A stretch of DNA of 40,244 nt from Hyphomicrobiales bacterium (GTDB lineage Bacteria > Pseudomonadota > Alphaproteobacteria > Rhizobiales > Rhizobiaceae). Numbering within the stretch: position 1 is the stretch's first letter; each line of letters opens with the position of its first letter. The stretch covers positions 1 through 40,244 of the forward strand of contig JAALLE010000033.1 in assembly GCA_011087605.1 (NCBI GenBank), read 5' to 3'. This document shows, piece after piece, positions 24,455 to 33,035 of the stretch. The notes under the pieces were generated by a model that had not been told where the DNA came from, did not search any database, and saw only the letters and a list, made by a program, of their open reading frames with translations. Made by a program: the position numbers and the translations under genes.

Positions 24455-27025
24455 ATGGCGATTGAAACCGGCATGGCCGCGAATAATCAACCTGCAATTG
24501 TTGAATCTGCAACTAAATTGCCGGTTGTTTTCGATAATTGGTTTAACGACAAAGGCTGGCGACCGCGCCATCATCAACTCGATCTTCTGCACCGGGCTCG
24601 TCAGGGCGGCTCCACCCTCCTGATTGCTCCGACCGGCGCTGGCAAGACATTGGCCGGTTTCCTGCCGGCCCTGACGGAACTCACGGAGCGCCCAAAGCGC
24701 AAACCGGGGGAACCTCACAAGGGCATTCACACGCTTTATATTTCGCCGCTCAAGGCGTTGGCCGTCGATATCAAACGCAATCTGGAAACACCCATTGAGG
24801 AAATGTCGCTGCCGGTTTCCGTGGAAACCCGTACCGGCGATACGCCTTCACATCGACGCCAGCGGCAAAAACTTCTGCCGCCCGACATATTGCTGACCAC
24901 ACCGGAGCAACTGGCATTGTTGATTGCGGGAAAGGACAGTGACAGGTTTTTCGCCGATCTGCGCTACGTGATTTTTGACGAGCTACATTCTTTGGTGACG
25001 TCCAAGAGGGGTCATCTGCTGGCCCTCGGTCTGGCCCGGTTGCGTCGCCTGCAGCCGCAGTTGCAGACGATTGGGTTGTCAGCAACGGTTGCAAATCCAG
25101 CCGATCTGCAAAGCTGGCTTGTCGCTCAAAACCGGGGCGATACCAAGATCGATCACCGGGCCGGTCTGATCATTGTTGATGGTGGTGCCAAGCCGCAAAT
25201 CAAAATATTGGACACCAGCGAACGGCTCCCCTGGTCAGGACATTCTGCACGCCATGCGGTCGGTGAAATCTATGAGACGATCAAATCCGCCCGAACCGCC
25301 ATCCTGTTCGTCAACACGCGAAGTCAAGCCGAATTTCTGTTTCAAAATCTTTGGCGTATCAACGATGCCAATCTGCCCATCGCTCTGCATCACGGATCGC
25401 TGGATGTTGGTCAACGTCGTAAGGTAGAGGCCGCTATGGCGATCAATGCGTTGCGGGCGGTCGTGGCAACTTCGACCCTCGATCTGGGTATTGACTGGGG
25501 CGATGTTGATCTTGTTCTGCATATTGGCGCTCCCAAAGGAGCCAGCCGGCTGGCCCAGCGAATTGGCCGCGCAAATCACCGAATGGACGAGCCATCACGT
25601 GCCGTGCTGGTGCCGGCAAATCGCTTTGAAGTTATGGAGTGCAAGGCGGCACTGGACGCAAATTATCTGGGTCATCAGGACACGCCCCCGTTAAGAGCAG
25701 GCGCGCTTGATGTCCTGTGCCAGCATATATTGGGCATGGCAGTAGCTGGCCCGTTTCAGGAAGATGAACTCTATCACGAAATCATAAGTTCCTCACCCTA
25801 TGCTGAGCTTGACTGGGACACCTATGAGCAATGCGTGCATTTCGTCTCCACCGGCGGCTATGCCCTTAAAACCTACGAACGCTATTCCAAGATAAAAAAG
25901 GTCGACGACAAAAGCGGAGAATGGCGCCTGACTCATCCTCGATTTGCCCAACAGTACCGCTTGAACGCCGGGACAATCTACGAGGCGCCTGCCATGACGG
26001 TGCGGCTGCTGAGATTTGTAAAACGGGATGGCAAGGGCATAGCAGCGACGCGCGGTGGAAGATCACTGGGCAAGCTGGAAGAATATTTTCTGGAACAGAT
26101 GGTTTATGGCGACACGTTTATGTTCGCCGGACAAATTGTGCGTTTTGAGGGCATTCGCGAAAACGAGGCAATTGTCACACCAACGATTTCCAAGGATCCG
26201 ATGGTGCCGATTTATGCCGGTTCCAAATTCCCGCTTTCAACCTATCTGGCCGAACATATCAGGGCGATGATGGCGAACCCGAAGAGTTGGGCCGAACTGC
26301 CGTTGCAGGTTTCACAGTGGTTGAAAATTCAACAACAGAAATCGGTGATTCCAACGGTCGATCAATTGCTGGTTGAGACATTTCCGCGGGGCGAAAAACA
26401 CTACCTCGTCGTATATTCCTTTGAAGGACGGCTGGCCCACCAGTCGCTTGGCATGTTGTTGACCAAACGCCTGGAGCGAGCGCGGGCGCGTCCCACAGGA
26501 TTTGTTGCTACAGATTATTGTATTTGTGTTTGGGGGCTGAATGACCTGGGTGCCATGATCGAGGCGGGGAGCCTGTCATTGTCTGGCCTGTTTGACGAAG
26601 ACATGCTGGGGGATGATCTGGAGACCTGGATGGAAGACAGTTTCATGCTGAAGCGCACATTCCGTCAGGTGGCTCTGATCGCAGGACTAATTGAAAAAAA
26701 CCATCCGGGTAAAGAAAAGTCCGGGCGCCAGATTACCGTCTCCACCGATCTGATCTACGATGTTTTGCGCGAACATGAACCCGATCATATTCTGATGCAG
26801 GCGACCCGCGAGGATGCCGCGACCGGACTTCTCGATATCCATCGACTGGGCGATCTGCTGGCCCGCATCAAGGGACAGATCATTCATAAAAATCTTACTC
26901 AGGTATCGCCGCTGGCAGTGCCAATCATGTTGGAAATCGGCCGAGAGGCAGTTCCGGGAGAGGCCAATGATTCATTGCTGGCAGAGGCTGCCGAAAACCT
27001 GATATCCGAAGCCATGACCGTGTAA
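24455..27025 (+). CDS. Ligase-associated DNA damage response DEXH-box helicase (Lhr-like)
   Basis: 856 residues, the size of the short Lhr-like proteins. Motif I APTGAGKT is near residue 58, motif II is DELHS, motif III LSATV, and the second RecA domain carries ASTLDLGIDWG and motif VI QRIGRANHR. The C-terminal half has the Lhr winged-helix and core region, ending in SDLIYDVLREHEPDHIL-like sequence. Lhr-type helicases move 3'-5' on single-stranded DNA and unwind DNA or RNA-DNA duplexes; this branch accompanies an ATP-dependent DNA ligase, an exonuclease and PdeM in many bacteria. Only PdeM is next to it here, 10 bases downstream, so the two are an operon. A second ATG at 24473 is possible. 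Confidence 0.93.
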   Translation: MAIETGMAANNQPAIVESATKLPVVFDNWFNDKGWRPRHHQLDLLHRARQGGSTLLIAPTGAGKTLAGFLPALTELTERPKRKPGEPHKGIHTLYISPLKALAVDIKRNLETPIEEMSLPVSVETRTGDTPSHRRQRQKLLPPDILLTTPEQLALLIAGKDSDRFFADLRYVIFDELHSLVTSKRGHLLALGLARLRRLQPQLQTIGLSATVANPADLQSWLVAQNRGDTKIDHRAGLIIVDGGAKPQIKILDTSERLPWSGHSARHAVGEIYETIKSARTAILFVNTRSQAEFLFQNLWRINDANLPIALHHGSLDVGQRRKVEAAMAINALRAVVATSTLDLGIDWGDVDLVLHIGAPKGASRLAQRIGRANHRMDEPSRAVLVPANRFEVMECKAALDANYLGHQDTPPLRAGALDVLCQHILGMAVAGPFQEDELYHEIISSSPYAELDWDTYEQCVHFVSTGGYALKTYERYSKIKKVDDKSGEWRLTHPRFAQQYRLNAGTIYEAPAMTVRLLRFVKRDGKGIAATRGGRSLGKLEEYFLEQMVYGDTFMFAGQIVRFEGIRENEAIVTPTISKDPMVPIYAGSKFPLSTYLAEHIRAMMANPKSWAELPLQVSQWLKIQQQKSVIPTVDQLLVETFPRGEKHYLVVYSFEGRLAHQSLGMLLTKRLERARARPTGFVATDYCICVWGLNDLGAMIEAGSLSLSGLFDEDMLGDDLETWMEDSFMLKRTFRQVALIAGLIEKNHPGKEKSGRQITVSTDLIYDVLREHEPDHILMQATREDAATGLLDIHRLGDLLARIKGQIIHKNLTQVSPLAVPIMLEIGREAVPGEANDSLLAEAAENLISEAMTV

Positions 27026-27035
27026 GGTAAGTTAA

Positions 27036-27875
27036 TTGAGTGATTCGCCATCTTCCTATCGCTGGTCCCTAAAGGCCCGCACCAAGTCCAAGCGTATTCC
27101 GGCAGGGTCACGCCAAACAGCGCTGGACGACAATACACTTATGGCTCAATTGCAGACCAATCTACCATTGCCGGACCTGTTTACAGCGGCGTCCTATCGG
27201 GGAACCTGCATTCATGCCGTCAACGGTGTCGAACTCGTAACAGATTGTGAAGGCGTGGTTTTTTGGCCTGCTGAACAGGCATTGCTGGTGGCTGATCTGC
27301 ATCTGGAAAAGGGGTCGTCATTTGCAAGGCGGGGCCAGTTGCTCCCCCCTTACGACACAATCGCAACATTGAAACGGTTGGCGCTTTGTATTGACAAGTG
27401 GCAGCCAAAAAAGGTGATCGCTTTGGGGGATTCCTTTCACGATGATGCGGCATCCGAGCGTCTGTCCCCACAAAACCTTGAATTGCTGGTGTCGCTGATG
27501 AAGGGGCGTGAATGGGTCTGGATCAGTGGCAATCACGACCCCTCGCCTCCTGCCGGTTTGGGAGGAGAGGTGTTGAATAATCTTGTGCTGGGTCGGCTGT
27601 TTCTCACCCATGAGCCTCAAGTAGATGCAGCGCCGGGCGAAGTCGCGGGGCATCTGCATCCCAAGGCGCGTCTTGTGCGGCGCGGTCGCTCGGTGCGCCG
27701 CTCCTGCTTTGCAGCGTCGGCGAGCCGCATGATCATGCCGAGCTTCGGAGCTTATACCGGCGGTTTGAACGTCTTTGATGCAGCTTTTGAAGGGCTCTTC
27801 AAAGACCGTGATTTTCACGCATTGATGCGCGGCGACGGGCAGGTTTATCGAATTGCGGCTTCCGAACTCAGCTGA
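27036..27875 (+). CDS. pdeM: Ligase-associated DNA damage response endonuclease PdeM (calcineurin-like phosphoesterase)
   Basis: 279 residues from a TTG start at 27036 with AAGGTAAG upstream; an in-frame ATG at 27141 would give 244 residues, nearer to the usual length. The metallophosphoesterase residues are complete: VADLHLEKGSSFARRG (D-x-H), LGDSFHDD, SGNHDPSP (GNHD) and the closing GHLHPKA. PdeM proteins are metal-dependent phosphodiesterases linked to the ligase/Lhr DNA repair cluster. It follows the helicase after 10 bases. The first 55 residues (basic, Ser/Thr-rich) are extra compared with relatives I know, which may argue for the internal start. Confidence 0.9.
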   Translation: MSDSPSSYRWSLKARTKSKRIPAGSRQTALDDNTLMAQLQTNLPLPDLFTAASYRGTCIHAVNGVELVTDCEGVVFWPAEQALLVADLHLEKGSSFARRGQLLPPYDTIATLKRLALCIDKWQPKKVIALGDSFHDDAASERLSPQNLELLVSLMKGREWVWISGNHDPSPPAGLGGEVLNNLVLGRLFLTHEPQVDAAPGEVAGHLHPKARLVRRGRSVRRSCFAASASRMIMPSFGAYTGGLNVFDAAFEGLFKDRDFHALMRGDGQVYRIAASELS

Positions 27876-27950
27876 GCCCGTTCAACCCCGACACGATCAC
27901 CAGACCCGTCTGATTGCAATTGAAAGCGAACTTTCTAACCAATGACCAGC

Positions 27951-28751
27951 CTATCCGGCTGCGGCAATCGCCCGTTTGGCCATGACTTTTACCAGATTGG
28001 CCCGATAGGCGGCTGAACCGTGAATGTCGGAAAGCATGTCGCCTTCATCCACCTTGCATCCGTCAATCGCATCGGCTGAAAAGTCCTTTGCCAGCGCCTT
28101 TTCCATGTTCTTGGCGCGGTAAACACCACCGGAGGAAGCACCAGTAACACCCACACGGATATCCTTCTTGCCGTGGTCCGCCACATAAACACCGGCCATT
28201 GCATAACGCGATGCGGGGTTTGGAAACTTGGCATAGGCACCGGATTTCGGCGCTTTGAAGGTTACGGCCTTGATCACCTCGTCCTCTTTGAGAGAAGTTT
28301 CAAACATGCCGGTGAAGAACCTGTCGGCCCTGATCTTGCGCTTGTTGGTAACGATGGTTGCACCAAGTGCGACCATTGCAGCCGGATAATCAGCAGCCGG
28401 ATCATTGTTGGCGATAGAGCCGCCAATTGTGCCCCGATTGCGTACCGCCGGATCGCCGATATGTGACGCCAATTCGCAAAGCGACGGGCAGACCTTCATC
28501 AGCTTCGAGTGATTGGCAACCGATGCGTGGGTTGCTGCCGCTCCGATGGTGACATCCTTTCGGGATACCGAAATATCCGCCATTCCCTTGATGTGGGAAA
28601 TGTCAATCAGGTCGGATGGGGCTGCCAGCCGCTGCTTCATTGTGGGTAGCAAGGTGTGGCCGCCGGCAATAAACTGGCCGTCTTCTGCCGCACGCATTTT
28701 CTTTGCGGCGTCGCTTGCGTCTTTTGCACGTGTATAAGTTGTATCGTACAT
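27951..28751 (-). CDS. coxM: Molybdenum hydroxylase FAD-binding subunit (CoxM-like, xanthine dehydrogenase family subunit M)
   Basis: 266 residues. The two FAD-pyrophosphate motifs are visible: AGGHTLLP (about 30-37) and TIGGSIANNDPAADYPAA (about 109-126). A C-terminal CO-dehydrogenase flavoprotein domain follows (VGVTGASSGGVYRAKNMEKAL). It passes electrons from the iron-sulfur subunit to an acceptor. Third gene of the S-L-M operon, 11 bases after coxL. The symbol follows the family name only; as the large subunit is of form II, oxidation of CO is not implied. Confidence 0.92.
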   Translation of the reverse strand: MYDTTYTRAKDASDAAKKMRAAEDGQFIAGGHTLLPTMKQRLAAPSDLIDISHIKGMADISVSRKDVTIGAAATHASVANHSKLMKVCPSLCELASHIGDPAVRNRGTIGGSIANNDPAADYPAAMVALGATIVTNKRKIRADRFFTGMFETSLKEDEVIKAVTFKAPKSGAYAKFPNPASRYAMAGVYVADHGKKDIRVGVTGASSGGVYRAKNMEKALAKDFSADAIDGCKVDEGDMLSDIHGSAAYRANLVKVMAKRAIAAAG

Positions 28752-28762
28752 GATTTTTCCTC

Positions 28763-31111
28763 TTATTCGCCGGCTTGAACAGCTGCCCAGACATTATGCG
28801 GGCTGGCTGGCATGGGAAGGTTGTTATGCCCAATGGCATTGGTGATCGCATTGATGACAGCGGGCGGAGAGCCAATGGCTCCGGCTTCACCGCATCCTTT
28901 CATTCCCAATGGGTTGCCAGGACACAGGGTCTCGGTCGTTGAAACCTTGAAGCTTGGCAGGTCATCAGCCCGGGGCATGGTGTAATCCATGTAGGAGGCC
29001 GATATCAACTGACCGGAATCGTCATATTCGGCATTTTCCATCATTGCCTGACCGATGCCCTGAGCGACACCACCATGGACCTGACCTTCAACGATCATCG
29101 GGTTGATGATCTTGCCGAAATCATCGGCAGCGACGAATTGTTCGATCGTCGTTGTGCCGGTATCGGGATCAACTTCAACCTCACAGATGTAACATCCAGC
29201 CGGGAATGTGAAGTTGGTCGGGTCGTAAAATGCGCCTTCCTTCAATCCGGGCTCCATGCCTTCCGGCAGATTGTGACCGGTATAGGCACCAAGGCAGACT
29301 TCGTGCCACAGCAGTTTTTTGTCGGTGCCTTTGACCGATACTTCGCCATCCTTGATTTCGATGTCACCTTCAGATGCTTCCAACATATGGGCGGCAATTT
29401 TCTTGGCTTTGTCTTCGACCTTGTCGAGGGCCTTTTCAATCGCCGACATGCCCACAGCCCCGGAACGGGAGCCATAGGTTCCCATGCCAAACTGCACCTT
29501 GTCGGTGTCGCCATGAATAACCTGAACGTTTTCGCTCGGCAATCCAAAGCGGTCCGATACCAGCTGCCCAAACGTCGTTTCATGGCCCTGGCCATGGCTG
29601 TGAGAGCCGGTCAGGATTTCAACCGTACCGACCGGATTGACGCGTATTTCAGCAGATTCCCAAAGACCAACACCGGCACCCAGCGAACCAACCGCAGCTG
29701 ACGGCGCGATGCCGCAGGCTTCGATGTAGCAACTCATGCCAATGCCACGCAGCTTGCCCTTGCGGGCTGACCTCTTGCGGCGTTTTTCAAAATTGGCGTA
29801 GTCGGCAGCTTCCATCGCCGCATTGAGCGATGTTTCATAATCACCAGCATCGTAGCAAAAGATCACCGGGGTCTGATGCGGGAATTCGCGGACGAAATTG
29901 AGACGCCGTAATTCCGCAGGATCAACGTCCAGTTGGCGGGCTGCGGTTTCCATCATCCGTTCCACCAGGAAGGCGGCTTCTGGTCGACCGGCACCGCGAT
30001 AGACATCAACTGGCACGGTGTTGGTGTAAACGGTGCGCACATTGCAATGGATATTGGCAATATTGTACTGGCCCGACAGCAAAGTTGCATAGAGATAGGT
30101 CGGTACGGAGGACGAAAACAGCGACATGTAGGCGCCGATATTGGCAATCGTGTCGATCTTGAATCCGAGGATCCGGTTATCGGCGTCAAACGCCATTTTG
30201 GCTTTCGATACATGGTCGCGACCGTGGGCGTCGGTTATGAATGCCTCACTGCGGTCGGCCGTCCATTTGATGGCTTTCACACGGGCTTTCTTGGCCGCCC
30301 AAAGGCAGACTATTTCCTCTGGATAGATGTAAATCTTGGAACCAAAACCACCGCCGACATCCGGGGCAATCACCCGCAGCTTGTTTTCAGGAGCGACCTG
30401 ATAGAAAGCCGACAGGACAAGACGCGCCACGTGAGGGTTCTGCGACGTGGTGTGCAGCGTGAAATGATCCTCAGCCGCATCATACTCAGCCAGCGCAGAG
30501 CGGGGTTCGATCGCGTTTGGCACCAGACGGTTATTACGAATGTCCATTTCCACAACGTTTGCAGCACCTTTAAATGCGGCATCTGTCGCGGCTTCATCAC
30601 CGATTTCCCAATCGAAAATTGTGTTGTTCTTGGCTTCAGGGTGCAATTGAGGTGCGCCATCCTTAAGGGCGTCTTCGGCATTGATGACGGCCTTGAGAAC
30701 TTTGTAGCTGACGTCGACTGCTTCCGCAGCGGCTTTGGCTTCGGCCAGAGTTTCAGCGATAACCACGGCAACCGCATCACCGACATAGCGCACATATTCA
30801 GTGGCCAGCGCCGACCAGGCTCCCATATTCATCGGCGAGCCATCTTTGGAGTGGATCATCCATCCGCAGATAATGTTTCCAATGCCGTCGCCGGTCAGTT
30901 GTTTGCCGTCGAAAACTCCAACAACGCCGGGCATCTGGTTGGCCGCTTTGCTGTTGATTTTCTTGATTTTCGCATGGGCGTGGGGAGAGCGCACAAAAGC
31001 GGCATAATGCATGCCGGCAACTTTGTGGTCATCCGTATAGCGACCCTGACCTGTGATGAAACGTTTATCCTCTTTGCGCAACACGCGTGCGCCAATACCT
31101 TCAATTCCCAT
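28763..31111 (-). CDS. coxL: Molybdenum hydroxylase large subunit, form II CoxL type
   Basis: 782 residues from the ATG at 31111, which has GGAGGAGAT just upstream; an upstream start at 31141 is spurious. It is the molybdopterin-cytosine-dinucleotide subunit. The active-site loop reads VYRGAGRPEA, the YRGAGR signature of form II (BMS) proteins; true CO dehydrogenases (form I) have AYxCSFR with the Cys that binds copper. Other cofactor segments include VGGGFGSKIYIYPEE, GSHSHGQGHETTFGQ and the C-terminal KGCGEAGAIGSPPAVINAI with the catalytic Glu. The substrate is unknown. A 98-base gap separates it from coxS; no maturation gene (coxD, coxE, coxG) is next to it. Confidence 0.95.
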   Translation of the reverse strand: MGIEGIGARVLRKEDKRFITGQGRYTDDHKVAGMHYAAFVRSPHAHAKIKKINSKAANQMPGVVGVFDGKQLTGDGIGNIICGWMIHSKDGSPMNMGAWSALATEYVRYVGDAVAVVIAETLAEAKAAAEAVDVSYKVLKAVINAEDALKDGAPQLHPEAKNNTIFDWEIGDEAATDAAFKGAANVVEMDIRNNRLVPNAIEPRSALAEYDAAEDHFTLHTTSQNPHVARLVLSAFYQVAPENKLRVIAPDVGGGFGSKIYIYPEEIVCLWAAKKARVKAIKWTADRSEAFITDAHGRDHVSKAKMAFDADNRILGFKIDTIANIGAYMSLFSSSVPTYLYATLLSGQYNIANIHCNVRTVYTNTVPVDVYRGAGRPEAAFLVERMMETAARQLDVDPAELRRLNFVREFPHQTPVIFCYDAGDYETSLNAAMEAADYANFEKRRKRSARKGKLRGIGMSCYIEACGIAPSAAVGSLGAGVGLWESAEIRVNPVGTVEILTGSHSHGQGHETTFGQLVSDRFGLPSENVQVIHGDTDKVQFGMGTYGSRSGAVGMSAIEKALDKVEDKAKKIAAHMLEASEGDIEIKDGEVSVKGTDKKLLWHEVCLGAYTGHNLPEGMEPGLKEGAFYDPTNFTFPAGCYICEVEVDPDTGTTTIEQFVAADDFGKIINPMIVEGQVHGGVAQGIGQAMMENAEYDDSGQLISASYMDYTMPRADDLPSFKVSTTETLCPGNPLGMKGCGEAGAIGSPPAVINAITNAIGHNNLPMPASPHNVWAAVQAGE

Positions 31112-31209
31112 AATATCTCCTCCGTATTGTACAGGCGGCACTTTGGCGACGACGACCGGTTTGCCGGTCTGTTCAGGCGCCTGAAGTCACCCTAAGTTTT
31201 ATTGAATTG

Positions 31210-31701
31210 TCATTCAGCGGCTTTTTTCATCCCCTTGCCCATGGCTTTTGCACCAGCGGCAATTGACTTGACGATGTTGTGGTACCCCGTGCAGCGGCAG
31301 ATATTGCCCTCCAACTCGGCACGAATGGTTGCTTCGCTCAGCTTGGGACCAAGACGATTGACCATATCCACAGCGCTCATGATCATGCCGGGCGTGCAAA
31401 ACCCGCACTGCAAGCCATGATTGTTGCGAAACGCCTCCTGCATCGGGTGCAATTGATCATCGCCAGCAAGACCTTCGATTGTTCGAACATCACTGCCCGC
31501 CGCCTGAACCGCCAGCACGGTACAGGATTTGACGGCTTTGCCGTCAACATGAACAACACACGCGCCACATTGCGACGTATCGCAGCCGACATGGGTTCCC
31601 GTCAGATTTTTTTCTTCTCTAAGATAATCAACCAGCAAGGTACGATCTTCGACATTTGCCGAAGTCATACGTCCATTGACCGTCATTTCTACTTTGGCCA
31701 T
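31210..31701 (-). CDS. coxS: Molybdenum hydroxylase [2Fe-2S] subunit (CoxS-like)
   Basis: 163 residues from the ATG at 31701, with AGGA 5 bases upstream. The plant-type cluster motif is [15 protein letters not shown] plus a later SC, and the second, inner cluster is CGFCTPGMI followed by [13 protein letters not shown]. This two-cluster layout is standard for small subunits of the xanthine oxidase family. First gene of the coxSLM operon; the gene order S-L-M is that of form II clusters, while form I runs M-S-L. A candidate promoter is at 31761-31790. The C-terminus is Lys-rich ([13 protein letters not shown]). Confidence 0.95.
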   Translation of the reverse strand: MAKVEMTVNGRMTSANVEDRTLLVDYLREEKNLTGTHVGCDTSQCGACVVHVDGKAVKSCTVLAVQAAGSDVRTIEGLAGDDQLHPMQEAFRNNHGLQCGFCTPGMIMSAVDMVNRLGPKLSEATIRAELEGNICRCTGYHNIVKSIAAGAKAMGKGMKKAAE

Positions 31702-31760
31702 GTAATCCTCCACTTTTTACATGCAGCCCATGGACCGGCTGCCGCATTTTTATGGTGGAA

Positions 31761-31790
31761 AGTGTAGAGTGCATTTAACGGATAGCGCAA
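31761..31790 (-). promoter_or_regulatory. Candidate promoter for coxSLM
   Basis: On the minus strand TTGCGC (31790-31785), an 18-base spacer and TACACT (31766-31761) each match four of six sigma70 consensus positions. The start would be near 31754, leaving a leader of about 53 bases to coxS. Confidence 0.35.
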
Positions 31791-31967
31791 GGTGTCTTTT
31801 GGTCCTGATGGCGGCGAACCGCGGAATTTTGCGTTGAACTTTCTGCCAATATGAATGCGATCATCCATACGCCAACAAGTTTTTGCCCTGCGGGATGACG
31901 CAAACATAAGGTCCAGAATTGGTGTTGATTTGTGGGGCCAGTTCGCCCATTCCATTAAGGCCATGAC

Positions 31968-32017
31968 ACTTCTTTGTTGCGCTTGCCTGATGAGCGAAAC
32001 TAAGAAGTTTTTAATTT
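31968..32017 (+). promoter_or_regulatory. Terminator-like hairpin immediately upstream of dgcN (possible attenuator)
   Basis: Arms of 16 bases (31968-31983 and 31993-32008) are complementary at 14 positions around a 9-base loop, and are followed on the plus strand by TTTTTAATTT. The outer seven bases ACTTCTT/AAGAAGT are perfect. It ends 22 bases before the dgcN ATG, and no plus-strand gene lies upstream to be terminated. This suggests conditional termination in the dgcN leader, or else an operator dyad. It is not followed by a T-run on the minus strand. Confidence 0.5.
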
Positions 32018-32039
32018 CCATCTATTGCGGAGCAGCACG

Positions 32040-33035
32040 ATGATCCCGACACCTTATTTATTGTTTCTGGGTGATGCCCCTGATGCGTTGGCGGGCAAGG
32101 TTGCCCAGGGTATCAAGGATTGGCGACCGGAACTGTGCATTGGTCAGATCAAGCTGGAAGGCTGCAATGCCGATATGGGCCTGGAAAATCTGACGATTGA
32201 AGAAGCTGTTGCCAAAGGCGCAAAAACCATGGTCATTGGCGTTGCCAATCGCGGCGGCTTTATTTCCGACAGTTGGCGTGAAGTGATCAAACAGGCGCTG
32301 GAAGCGGGAATGGATGTCGCCTCGGGCCTGCACAATCTATTGCGTGACGATATTGATCTGGTTGAAACCGCCAGCCTCAACGAGCGTGAGTTGCACGATG
32401 TTCGCATTCCTTCGATCAAATACCCGATTGCCAACGGGGTTCGCAGAACCGGCAAGCGCTGTCTGGCTGTTGGGACCGATTGCTCGGTTGGCAAAATGTA
32501 CACAGCCCTGTGCATGGAAAAGGAAATGCGGGCGCGGAACATGAAGGCAAGCTTCCGTGCCACCGGCCAGACCGGCATTTTGATCACCGGGGATGGTGTG
32601 CCTCTGGATGCGGTGATCGCGGATTTCATGGCCGGATCGGTGGAATGGCTGACACCTGACAATGATGAAGACCATTGGGATCTGATCGAAGGTCAGGGCA
32701 GTCTTTATCACGCCTCCTTTTCAGGTGTGACGATGGCTCTGATCCATGGCGGCCAACCCGATGCGTTGATCCTGTGTCATGAACCCACCCGCAAGCATAT
32801 GCGCGGCTTGCCGGATTATCAGCAACCAAGCCTTGAAGAATTACGCGACACAGCCTTGACGCTGGCCCGGGTGGTCAACCCAGATTGCCAGGTTGTTGGC
32901 ATTTCCATCAACACGGCGGCCCTTTCCGATGAGGACGCCAAGGCGATTTGCGAAGAAACCGAAGCGCGCATGGGATTGCCAACGGTTGACCCGTTCCGTC
33001 ATGGTGCTGGCCGGCTGGTTGACGCTCTTGGATGA
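32040..33035 (+). CDS. dgcN: DUF1611 protein, D-glutamate N-acetyltransferase DgcN
   Basis: 331 residues from the ATG at 32040 with GGAG upstream; Met at 32025 is a spurious extension. The DUF1611 family has an N-terminal Rossmann-like domain (YLLFLGDAPDALAGKVA) and a C-terminal P-loop-like domain with VGTDCSVGKMYTALCMEKEM (about 152-171) and DLIEGQGSLYHASFSGV. DgcN is reported to acetylate D-Glu with acetyl-CoA, giving N-acetyl-D-Glu for DgcA. The assignment rests on family plus the two following genes. It overlaps dgcA by 4 bases (ATGA). Confidence 0.88.
   Translation: MIPTPYLLFLGDAPDALAGKVAQGIKDWRPELCIGQIKLEGCNADMGLENLTIEEAVAKGAKTMVIGVANRGGFISDSWREVIKQALEAGMDVASGLHNLLRDDIDLVETASLNERELHDVRIPSIKYPIANGVRRTGKRCLAVGTDCSVGKMYTALCMEKEMRARNMKASFRATGQTGILITGDGVPLDAVIADFMAGSVEWLTPDNDEDHWDLIEGQGSLYHASFSGVTMALIHGGQPDALILCHEPTRKHMRGLPDYQQPSLEELRDTALTLARVVNPDCQVVGISINTAALSDEDAKAICEETEARMGLPTVDPFRHGAGRLVDALG

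Larger units (their letters stand above)
31702..32039. other. Regulatory region between coxSLM and the dgcN operon
   Basis: 338 bases between divergent operons. On the left is a candidate coxS promoter; on the right, next to dgcN, is a hairpin with a T-run. A 110-codon minus-strand frame crosses it but overlaps coxS and has no recognisable content. The long leader in front of dgcN is unusual for a simple catabolic operon. Confidence 0.55.

Noticed and set aside
29933-31195. 420-codon plus-strand frame opposite coxL
   Set aside because: It is a mirror of the strong coxL coding frame, which has all cofactor motifs; the antisense product has no domain.
28763-31701. Aerobic carbon monoxide dehydrogenase
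   Set aside because: The active-site loop is YRGAGR, without the Cys of the copper-molybdenum site, so CO oxidation should not be assumed.
31689-32021. 110-codon minus-strand frame across the coxS-dgcN gap
   Set aside because: It overlaps the start of coxS, has no recognisable motif, and covers the hairpin and promoter-like elements; composition does not look like a protein of this genome.
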